Shown in pieces: positions 1 through 4,955 of a stretch of 5,345 nucleotides of DNA. The position numbers and the translations under genes were made by a program. The DNA is from an uncultured Rhodoferax sp. (GTDB lineage Bacteria > Pseudomonadota > Gammaproteobacteria > Burkholderiales > Burkholderiaceae_C). The number at the start of each line of letters is the position of its first letter. Position 1 is the stretch's first letter. The notes below the pieces were generated by a model. The model did no database searches and was not told where the DNA came from. It saw only the letters and a program-made list of their open reading frames with translations. The stretch spans positions 1-5,345 of the forward strand of contig CAKZJN010000136.1 in NCBI GenBank assembly GCA_936943465.1. Direction: 5' to 3'.

Positions 1-558
1 AGCTTCCTCAAAGTAGCTTTGGGCGCCGCCCGTGCACCAGGCAACTTGACGCAGCGGGCCGTCCTGACCCGCCACCAGGGTTACCGGTCGCCCCAGCGCG
101 GCTTCAATATGCGATGCGAGTTTCTGCGGACTTCCCGCTACGGACTCTGGCGCGGTTCCCAGCCAGCCCAGTTGCTGCTCACCAAAACTGGCCTGCCCAG
201 TGAATCCAAGATGCTTACCCAGACAGGCGTTGTTGCCCAGTTCAGGGTGTGCGTCCAGCGGCAAGTGGTACGCAAACAGGTTGATGTCGTGCTGCATCAG
301 CAAACCCAATCGCTGGCGCAACCAGCCCGTTACCCGCCCATCGTGGCCGCGCCAAAACAGTCCGTGGTGGACCAGAATCGCGTCGGCCCTCGCCTGCACT
401 GCGGCCTCTATCAAAGCCAGGCTGGCCGTTACGCCCGACACAATCTTTTTGATTTCGCGGCGCCCTTCGACCTGCAAGCCATTTGGGCAGTAATCCTTAA
501 ACCGCTCGGGTTGCAGCAGGGTATTCAGCGTGGTCAACAGTTGCTGTCGTTCAATCAT
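1..558 (-). CDS. Nif3-family dinuclear metal-binding protein (YbgI-like), 3' end cut by window edge
   Basis: The frame is open from an ATG at 558 to the left edge, giving 186 codons with no stop. Family members are usually about 250 residues, so roughly the last 60 are outside. Visible family marks are the N-terminal PNGLQVEG (residues 25-32), LVHHGLFW with metal ligands H64 and H65, YHLPLDAH with H98 and D102, and the C-terminal-half motif TGGAQ (176-180). H64, H65 and D102 align in spacing with the metal ligands known for E. coli YbgI; the last ligands (a His and a Glu near the C-terminus) would lie beyond the edge. The family forms toroidal hexamers with a two-metal site. Its biological reaction is not settled; roles in metal handling and GTP cyclohydrolase-like folds have been suggested. 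The start overlaps the end of the upstream cysteine-cluster gene by 8 bases, so translation is probably coupled. Family assignment is firm and function is open. Confidence 0.93.
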   Translation of the reverse strand, partial: MIERQQLLTTLNTLLQPERFKDYCPNGLQVEGRREIKKIVSGVTASLALIEAAVQARADAILVHHGLFWRGHDGRVTGWLRQRLGLLMQHDINLFAYHLPLDAHPELGNNACLGKHLGFTGQASFGEQQLGWLGTAPESVAGSPQKLASHIEAALGRPVTLVAGQDGPLRQVAWCTGGAQSYFEEA

Positions 559-910
559 GGGGCGATTTCATTTCGTGAGAACCCAAGTCTGCCATGGCTG
601 AAAAGTGATCGGTTTCCAACCCGCAATCACACCCCTCCCCTGCCGCGATCCAGCGCGCCACCAAGCGGGCGCGCAGGCGTCCCAACCAGGTCTTGTTGAA
701 GCCGGGCTCCCCAAAAGCACCGCAGCGGTACTGATTTGCGGCTGGCTCCCAAATCAGTGCCTTGCAGGGACCTTGGCGGCTCATGGACAAAAGGCTTCCC
801 AATGGGCACGGCTCTGCCAGACAACACACACCACAACCATTGCACGGCGCGCCCATCGGCGGTTTAGCCGGAGCGTCGACTTGAATATGGATGACTTGCC
901 GTAGGGACAT
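551..910 (-). CDS. CxxCxxCC cysteine-cluster protein (YkgJ-type), small
   Basis: With the ATG at 910 this encodes 119 residues. Nine cysteines are visible: C23, C26, C29 and C30 in the motif CNGCGVCC, then C35, C49, C63 and a late C94-x-C96 pair. This N-terminal pattern is that of the YkgJ/CxxCxxCC family, predicted to bind zinc or an iron-sulphur cluster; no reaction is established. No signal peptide or membrane segment is seen, so it is probably cytoplasmic. The segment after residue 70 is basic and likely helical. The frame stays open to a GTG at 973, but the residues between 973 and 910 do not look like family sequence, and the MSLRQV start gives a normal short lead into the Cys motif. 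No clear Shine-Dalgarno marks either start, so the start is less certain than the gene. The gene overlaps Nif3 by 8 bases and is divergent from the protease gene. Confidence 0.85.
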   Translation of the reverse strand: MSLRQVIHIQVDAPAKPPMGAPCNGCGVCCLAEPCPLGSLLSMSRQGPCKALIWEPAANQYRCGAFGEPGFNKTWLGRLRARLVARWIAAGEGCDCGLETDHFSAMADLGSHEMKSPHD

Positions 911-975
911 GGAAAAACCGTGGGTTACGGGCGCAGATAAGGGGCTAAACCGGCGGCCAATGGTACGCGTCACCC

Positions 976-1002
976 TTGATTTGGAGGGCCACGACCTACA
1001 AT
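976..1002 (+). promoter_or_regulatory. Putative sigma-70 promoter of the S1C protease gene
   Basis: A TACAAT -10 hexamer (997-1002, five of six consensus bases) is preceded by TTGATT (976-981) with a 15-base spacer, slightly short of the ideal 17. Transcription would start near 1008-1011, at or just before the ATG at 1011, leaving little or no leader. A purine-rich GGAGGG at 983-988 lies inside the spacer, 22 bases from the ATG, and has no in-frame start codon at a useful distance, so it is unlikely to be a ribosome site. This is a motif-based inference without experimental support. Confidence 0.5.
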
Positions 1003-1010
1003 TTGGCTCT

Positions 1011-2156
1011 ATGAAAAGACTTTGGTTGATTTTTGCGCAAACCGCTACTATTTTGCTGGCTGCCTATTTTGTAGTCGCCACGCTGAAGCCCCAGTGGCTG
1101 AACCGCATGCCCAGCAACGCGGGTGCCGCCGTGGCACTGCTGGAAGCGCCCAGTGCAGCACCCGGCGAAGTTCCACCCGGCAGCCTGCGGCTCGCCGCTC
1201 AGCGCGCCTCTGCTGCAGTGGTCAGCATCAATACCAGCCAGGCCAGTCGCAAGCACCCGAACGCTAACGACCCATGGTTCAAGTTCTTTTATGGTGACCA
1301 GGGCGATGAGCCCCAGGGTGGATTAGGTAGTGGGGTCATCGTCAGCCAGAGCGGCTACATCCTCACCAACAACCATGTGGTGGAAGGTGCTGATGAAATT
1401 GAGGTGATTCTCAATGACAGCCGACGCACCCTCGCCAAGGTGATTGGCACTGACCCGGATAGCGACTTGGCGGTGCTCAAGATTGGTCTGGACAAGTTGC
1501 CCAGCATCGTTCTGGGAAATTCGGACGGCCTCCAGGTCGGTGACCAGGTGCTGGCCATTGGCAACCCTTTCGGGGTCGGCCAAACCGTCACCAGTGGCAT
1601 CGTCAGCGCATTGGGCCGCAACCAGTTGGGCATCAATACCTTCGAGAACTTCATCCAGACCGATGCCGCCATTAACCCCGGCAATTCGGGCGGCGCTCTG
1701 GTCGATACCAGTGGCAACCTGCTGGGCATCAATACCGCCATTTATTCCCGTTCAGGCGGCAGCATGGGCATCGGCTTTGCCATTCCGGTTTCCACCGCCA
1801 AACAGGTATTGGAAGGCTTGGTGAAAGATGGCCAGGTGACGCGCGGCTGGATTGGCGTGGAGCCAAACGATCTGTCTCCGGAACTGGCGGAAACTTTCAA
1901 TGTGAATGCCAAGGCGGGCGTGATCATCACCGGCGTATTGCACAACGGCCCGGCGGCCAAAGCCGGCGTCAAGCCGGGCGATGTGATTGAAGCCGTGGGC
2001 GACCGCAAGATTGCCGATGTGACCCAATTGCTGTCCGCGGTGGCCTCGCTCAAGCCCGGCGTCGCCGTGCCGTTCACGATTCAGCGCAAGAGCCAGGAGC
2101 TGGTTTTGAATGTGACGCCGGGGGTTCGACCCCGCCCCAAGAACGCGCCTCAATAA
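1011..2156 (+). CDS. Membrane-anchored trypsin-like serine protease with one PDZ domain (S1C/HtrA family, DegS-type)
   Basis: The product has 381 residues. A single hydrophobic segment near residues 4-23, after a short basic start (MKR), should anchor it in the inner membrane with the protease in the periplasm. A linker rich in Ala and Pro follows. The trypsin-like domain (about 60-270) carries the full triad: H122 in TNNHVVEGAD, D152 in DPDSDLAVLK and S226 in NPGNSGGAL. One PDZ domain occupies about 279-366. This one-PDZ, anchored layout is that of DegS/AlgW-like proteins, which sense misfolded outer-membrane proteins and cut an anti-sigma factor. However, no rpoE, rseA or mucAB homologue is in view, so a general DegQ-like quality-control role is equally possible. 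The ATG at 1011 is chosen because it begins exactly before the anchor; an earlier in-frame ATG at 891 would add 40 unrelated residues and run over the divergent gene. There is no Shine-Dalgarno before the start. The gene is convergent with tatC. All catalytic residues are intact. Confidence 0.95.
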   Translation: MKRLWLIFAQTATILLAAYFVVATLKPQWLNRMPSNAGAAVALLEAPSAAPGEVPPGSLRLAAQRASAAVVSINTSQASRKHPNANDPWFKFFYGDQGDEPQGGLGSGVIVSQSGYILTNNHVVEGADEIEVILNDSRRTLAKVIGTDPDSDLAVLKIGLDKLPSIVLGNSDGLQVGDQVLAIGNPFGVGQTVTSGIVSALGRNQLGINTFENFIQTDAAINPGNSGGALVDTSGNLLGINTAIYSRSGGSMGIGFAIPVSTAKQVLEGLVKDGQVTRGWIGVEPNDLSPELAETFNVNAKAGVIITGVLHNGPAAKAGVKPGDVIEAVGDRKIADVTQLLSAVASLKPGVAVPFTIQRKSQELVLNVTPGVRPRPKNAPQ

Positions 2157-2193
2157 CTGAATTGCCAGCTCGCGCTCTGCTCCCGGAGGGGAA
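2157..2193. other. Convergent intergenic gap with a weak imperfect hairpin
   Basis: These 37 bases separate the stops of the protease gene and tatC. An imperfect inverted repeat spans about 2175-2199: TCCC (2181-2184) pairs with GGGA (2189-2192), and CTCTG (2175-2179) with CAGGG (2195-2199) across a small internal loop and one G-T pair. It slightly enters the tatC 3' end. There is no T-run on either strand, so it does not look like a standard intrinsic terminator; it could be a weak two-way stop or chance. Confidence 0.25.
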
Positions 2194-3015
2194 TCAGGGG
2201 GATTGGCGCGTGGTGGGTTCAGGTTTAGGCTCGGGCTCAGGCGCTGGCTCTTCTGGAGCCTGTGTATGGCGGATGAAAATTTGTGCGGCCCAGATTCCGA
2301 CTTCATACAAGATGCACATGGGAATCGCCAAAGCCAACTGCGACACCACGTCGGGCGGCGTCACAATCGCGGCCGCCACAAAGGCCACCACAATGAAATA
2401 GCTCCGGAAAGCCTTGAGCTTTTCAACGCTCACAATGCCCATGCGGGCCAACACCACCACCACGACCGGCACTTCAAAGGCCAGCCCGAAAGCCAGGAAC
2501 ATCGACAAAACGAAATCCAGATAGGCCTCAATGTCAGGTGCGGCGGTAATGCTCTTGGGAGCAAAACTCTGGATAAACGCAAACACCTTGCCGAACACAA
2601 AGAAGTAGCAAAACGCTACGCCCACAAAAAACAGCAGGGTGCTTGAAACGACCAGCGGCAATACCAGCTTCTTTTCATGGGTATAAAGACCGGGCGCGAC
2701 GAAGGCCCAGACTTGCCACAAGACAAAGGGCAAGGCCATCAGAAAAGCGCTCATCAGCATGATCTTGAGCGGCACCATGAAGGGCGAGATCACCGAGGTC
2801 GCAATCATGGTCGCGCCCTTGGGCAAGGACGCCACCAAAGGCTGCGCCAGGATGTCATACAGTGACGCCGGGCCGGGAAACAAAGCCAGGATCGCCACGG
2901 CAACAGCAACCGCCGCGGTAGCCTTCAGCAGGCGGTCGCGCAATTCAATCAGGTGGGCAACAAAGGGTTGCTCAGTCCCGGCGAGTTCGTCTTCTTTGGT
3001 TTTTTCAGAGGCCAT
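2194..3015 (-). CDS. tatC: TatC, core subunit of the twin-arginine protein translocase
   Basis: TatC is the six-helix inner-membrane protein that, with TatB, recognises twin-arginine signal peptides before folded proteins cross via TatA. The 273-residue product shows the family marks: HLIELRDR (21-28) in the cytoplasmic N-terminus, with E24 and R26 matching the conserved Glu/Arg pair; a Glu in YTHEKK (E114) matching the signal-peptide-contacting Glu of E. coli; and TPPDVVSQLALAIPM (219-233) before the last helices. Hydrophobic stretches fit six membrane helices. After about residue 251 it ends in an unusual tail of alternating Pro and Glu that makes it slightly longer than typical TatC (about 250). 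The start at 3015 gives a normal charged N-terminus before HLIELR. It lies 20 bases after tatB; no strong ribosome site is visible. It is last in the operon, facing the protease gene. Confidence 0.98.
   Translation of the reverse strand: MASEKTKEDELAGTEQPFVAHLIELRDRLLKATAAVAVAVAILALFPGPASLYDILAQPLVASLPKGATMIATSVISPFMVPLKIMLMSAFLMALPFVLWQVWAFVAPGLYTHEKKLVLPLVVSSTLLFFVGVAFCYFFVFGKVFAFIQSFAPKSITAAPDIEAYLDFVLSMFLAFGLAFEVPVVVVVLARMGIVSVEKLKAFRSYFIVVAFVAAAIVTPPDVVSQLALAIPMCILYEVGIWAAQIFIRHTQAPEEPAPEPEPKPEPTTRQSP
2215..2259 (-). repeat. Pro/Glu low-complexity repeat inside the tatC 3' end
   Basis: Codons 253-267 of tatC encode alternating Pro with Glu, Ala or Lys (PEPEPKPEP in the core), written at DNA level as imperfect repeats of a GAGCCx-like hexamer. 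The tail follows the last membrane helix and should lie in the cytoplasm. Such a repeat may vary in copy number by slippage; no function is inferred. Confidence 0.6.
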
Positions 3016-3035
3016 GCAAGGTCCAGGTGTTCGCT

Positions 3036-3485
3036 TCAGCTAGTCCGGCGCGGGCGAAAACGCGCAACCCGAGCGGCACCTGACAAAGCTTTGGTGCGAA
3101 CACCGTTACGCGCCTTGTACCAGTTAGGCGTGGCACCTTGTTTAAGGCGCCAGTTCTTGCCCGGATGCTTGTAGGCTGGTGGCTCGGGCTCGGCTGGAAG
3201 GGCCGCGTTGGTCGCTTCAGACCAGGACTTCTCAAAATCACTGGCCTGGGTTTGGATGGTTTGCTCCACATCGCGCGCCGCACCTTCTACGGATTCACGC
3301 ATCTTCTTGAGCTCTTCCAACTCCATGGAGCGGTTCACCTCGGCCTTGACGTCCGAGACATACCGCTGCGCCTTGCCCAGGAGTGTCCCGATCGTGCGCG
3401 CAACCCGCGGCAGCCTCTCGGGTCCAATCACGACCAATGCGACAGCGCCAATCAGCGCCATCTTAGAGATGCCGAGGTCGATCAC
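3036..3485 (-). CDS. tatB: TatB, signal-peptide receptor subunit of the Tat translocase
   Basis: TatB pairs with TatC to form the receptor for twin-arginine signal peptides. The 149-residue product begins MIDLGISKMALIG, has one membrane helix (about 6-20), the hinge GPERLP (21-26), then a long charged amphipathic region with probable coiled coil to about residue 95. A Pro-rich linker leads to a strongly basic tail (KNWRLKQG, NWYKARNGVR, ending RFRPRRTS), absent from E. coli TatB and, as I recall, seen in Comamonadaceae. The start is a GTG: an in-frame TAG lies only two codons upstream, and the next ATG (residue 9) would remove the start of the membrane helix. No Shine-Dalgarno is evident, so initiation may depend on tatA translation 40 bases upstream. 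Position 8, where E. coli TatB has a functionally important Glu, is Lys here. Identity is firm from helix-hinge pattern and location between tatA and tatC. Confidence 0.96.
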   Translation of the reverse strand: MIDLGISKMALIGAVALVVIGPERLPRVARTIGTLLGKAQRYVSDVKAEVNRSMELEELKKMRESVEGAARDVEQTIQTQASDFEKSWSEATNAALPAEPEPPAYKHPGKNWRLKQGATPNWYKARNGVRTKALSGAARVARFRPRRTS

Positions 3486-3525
3486 GTGAAACTAACGCAG
3501 CGAATGCGACAGGAAGCAGCAGCGA

Positions 3526-3759
3526 TCAAGACTTGTGACGCGCTTCAACGTCGATGGTGTTCTTCTCAGAAGTGCCATTGGCAACCTGACCGGTGGCAGC
3601 CGGCTTCTCTTCCGGCGTAGTGCCTTCGCGCATGCCATCCTTGAAGCCCTTGACGGCACCGCCCAGATCCTGACCCATGTTTTTGAGTTTCTTGGTACCA
3701 AACACCATCACGACGATCAGCAAAACGATCAGCCAGTGCCAAATAGAAAACGAGCCCAT
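3526..3759 (-). CDS. tatA: TatA, pore-forming subunit of the Tat translocase
   Basis: The 77-residue product has the standard TatA layout: MGSFSIWHW, one membrane helix (about 6-21), the hinge FGTKKLKNMG (20-29) with the conserved Phe-Gly, an amphipathic helix containing DLGGAVKGFKDGM (31-43) and a polar tail. TatA oligomers allow folded substrates to cross the inner membrane after TatBC binds the signal peptide. The ATG at 3759 is preceded by a strong Shine-Dalgarno (3765-3770), the best one in the window, in line with the high TatA to TatBC ratio the system needs. It lies 36 bases after the HIT gene and 40 bases before tatB. Confidence 0.98.
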   Translation of the reverse strand: MGSFSIWHWLIVLLIVVMVFGTKKLKNMGQDLGGAVKGFKDGMREGTTPEEKPAATGQVANGTSEKNTIDVEARHKS

Positions 3760-3764
3760 GAATT

Positions 3765-3770
3765 TCTCCT
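3765..3770 (-). promoter_or_regulatory. Strong Shine-Dalgarno of tatA
   Basis: On the minus strand the bases read AGGAGA, with about six bases between the AGGAG core and the ATG at 3759. The other genes of this operon have weak or no such sites, so this site should favour tatA output within the shared transcript. Confidence 0.75.
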
Positions 3771-3784
3771 AACGATTGATACGG

Positions 3785-3811
3785 ATTCTAGTCTGCTACC
3801 CACGCAACCAA
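3785..3811 (-). promoter_or_regulatory. Weak candidate internal promoter before tatA
   Basis: The minus strand has TAGAAT (3785-3790, five of six -10 consensus bases), preceded by TTGGTT (3806-3811) with a 15-base spacer. The -35 match is poor (three of six) and the site overlaps the end of the HIT gene. If real, transcription would start about 15-20 bases before the tatA ATG, allowing tatABC expression apart from the histidine genes. This is a tentative inference. Confidence 0.2.
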
Positions 3812-4170
3812 GGACGTGGCCCACCCATGACATGGAAATGCAAATGTTGCACTTCCTGCCCGCCTTCCCGACCGGTGTTGGTGACCAGGCGATAGCCTCC
3901 ATCCGGGTACGGATTGCAGCCTTGTTCCAAAGCTAGCTTTGGCACTAAGGCCATCATGCGACCCAACAGGCCCGCTTGCTCCGGGCCTACCTGGGCCATG
4001 GAGGGGATATGTGCTTTGGGAATTAGCAAAAAGTGGACCGGAGCCCAGGGATTGATGTCGTGGAAGGCGAAAACTTCTTCATCTTCGTAAACGATGCGCG
4101 ATGGGATCTGCTTGGCAATAATTTTGCAAAAAATGCAGTTCGGGTCGTGTGCTGGAATCGGCGCGCTCAT
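3796..4170 (-). CDS. hinT: HinT-type histidine triad (HIT) nucleotide-binding hydrolase
   Basis: The 124-residue product is a compact HIT protein, close in length to E. coli HinT (about 119). It has C12-x2-C15 near the N-terminus, as in the zinc-binding HIT branch, then AFHDINPWAPVHFLLIPKAHIPSM (read in parts, residues 35-58), TNTGREGGQEV (97-107) and the triad HLHFHV with H109, H111 and H113, the last holding the catalytic role. The family hydrolyses AMP-linked phosphoramidates and similar adenylates; the natural bacterial substrate is not settled. It is cytoplasmic, with no signal peptide. The ATG overlaps the stop of the upstream membrane-protein gene by 4 bases, suggesting coupled translation. 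The frame is open further upstream to 4623, but that extension lies across another gene and lacks family similarity, so the ATG at 4170 is used. Confidence 0.96.
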   Translation of the reverse strand: MSAPIPAHDPNCIFCKIIAKQIPSRIVYEDEEVFAFHDINPWAPVHFLLIPKAHIPSMAQVGPEQAGLLGRMMALVPKLALEQGCNPYPDGGYRLVTNTGREGGQEVQHLHFHVMGGPRPWLRG

Positions 4171-4574
4171 GAATTCAGTCCAATCTCCTGGCCTTTGTTC
4201 ATGGCCATAAATCCGGTGACGATGCGGTACAGGAACCAGATGGAAATGACCGTCCAGGCGATCCATCCGGGAACCAGCAGGAAGAACCACAGCGGCGCGG
4301 TCACCAAATACAGCACTGCGGCCACCATCACCGTGCGGATGCGCCAGCGGAAATGTGACGCATGCCAAGTGCCTTCGGCTCGCGAACGGTTCATCAGGTC
4401 GATGATCAGCGCGGCAATCAGCAGCATTGGGCCCAACTGCCCTCCCGGGATGATGGCGCCTACCGCCACCACCAAATGCAGCACATAGCTGATCGTGCCC
4501 ACCGTGTTGAGCGACTGCAGCTTTTGCAGATTCGCCTGGTCGGCGCTGACCGGCGGGTTGAAGTCTTGGCTCAT
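4167..4574 (-). CDS. Small membrane protein, DUF4870-like
   Basis: The 135-residue product has a polar N-terminus (1-24), then hydrophobic segments at about 25-43, 47-61, 79-101 and 104-122, giving three or four membrane helices. Between the second and third it carries GTWHASHFRWRIRT (68-81), close to the loop motif I know from the DUF4870-like family (GTW-x2-SHFRWQIRT), and after the last helix WFLYRIVTGFMAMNKGQ (113-129). The function is unknown. It is locked between hisE and hinT by 4-base ATGA overlaps at both ends, so it is made from the same transcript, but no link to histidine synthesis or Tat export is shown. The family call rests on motif recall and is moderately sure; that it is a real gene is clear from the fit of the frame. 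Confidence 0.82.
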   Translation of the reverse strand: MSQDFNPPVSADQANLQKLQSLNTVGTISYVLHLVVAVGAIIPGGQLGPMLLIAALIIDLMNRSRAEGTWHASHFRWRIRTVMVAAVLYLVTAPLWFFLLVPGWIAWTVISIWFLYRIVTGFMAMNKGQEIGLNS

Positions 4575-4951
4575 GTGTTGCTTTGTTCGCGCGCAATCGC
4601 CTTGCGCAGCGCTTTCTCTTCAATGCCGCTGGTGCCTTCGCGACGCTGCAATTCGTCGATAACGTCCGCGGGCGTCAACCCGTAATGGGCCAGCGCGATC
4701 ATGCTGTGAAACCAGAGGTCGGCCACCTCGTAGACGATTTTGGCCTTGTCACCACCGTGGTCCGCATCCTTGGCAGCCATGACCACTTCGGTGGCTTCTT
4801 CGCCAATTTTCTTGAGAAAACCATCCGGACCTTTGTGCAGCAGGCGCGCCACGTAACTCGCCGTCGGATCGCCCCCATTGGCTTCCTTGCGGCTTTCAAT
4901 CACGGCGGCCAAGCGGGCCAGAGCGTCCTGGGACAGGGTGTTTGCGGTCAT
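4571..4951 (-). CDS. hisE: Phosphoribosyl-ATP pyrophosphatase (histidine biosynthesis, step 2)
   Basis: HisE cleaves pyrophosphate from phosphoribosyl-ATP to give phosphoribosyl-AMP, in the cytoplasm. The 126-residue, all-helical product has the MazG-like metal motif: KKIGEEATEVV (47-57) with E51, E52 and E55, and EVADLWFH (75-82) with E75 and D78. The N-terminal SRKEANGGDPTASYVARLL region (20-38) is also typical. It is free-standing rather than fused to HisI as in E. coli. The ATG at 4951 lies 4 bases after the hisI stop. A purine run (AAGG) overlaps that stop but is only two bases from the ATG, so initiation may depend on coupling. Its own stop overlaps the next start (ATGA, 4571-4574). Confidence 0.97.
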   Translation of the reverse strand: MTANTLSQDALARLAAVIESRKEANGGDPTASYVARLLHKGPDGFLKKIGEEATEVVMAAKDADHGGDKAKIVYEVADLWFHSMIALAHYGLTPADVIDELQRREGTSGIEEKALRKAIAREQSNT

Positions 4952-4955
4952 AACC

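Noticed and set aside
19..699. Long open frame on the plus strand (226 codons) opposite Nif3 and the cysteine-cluster gene
   Set aside because: Its translation has no recognisable motif and lies wholly antisense to two genes with clear family motifs; it is a by-product of codon bias.
935..960. Candidate minus-strand promoter for the cysteine-cluster gene (TTGGCC and TTATCT)
   Set aside because: The -10 match is poor and the spacer is only 14 bases; a promoter must exist for this divergent pair but I cannot place it.
911..973. GTG start at 973 for the cysteine-cluster protein
   Set aside because: The extra 21 residues do not resemble family sequence; the ATG at 910 gives the usual short lead to the Cys motif. 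Not fully excluded, as neither start has a strong ribosome site.
891..1010. In-frame 40-codon upstream extension of the protease gene
   Set aside because: It would place an unrelated charged stretch before the membrane anchor and overlap the divergent gene; the ATG at 1011 directly precedes the hydrophobic segment.
1752..2306. 184-codon minus-strand frame opposite the protease 3' half
   Set aside because: It is antisense to the serine-protease and PDZ regions and its product is low-complexity without domain marks.
3482..3489. Perfect 8-base palindrome TCACGTGA over the tatB start
   Set aside because: A single short palindrome with no extension or second copy is expected by chance; no operator is inferred.
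4171..4623. Upstream open extension of the HIT frame
   Set aside because: It runs across the DUF4870-like gene and into hisE in another frame and lacks HIT similarity; the ATG at 4170 starts the normal family length.
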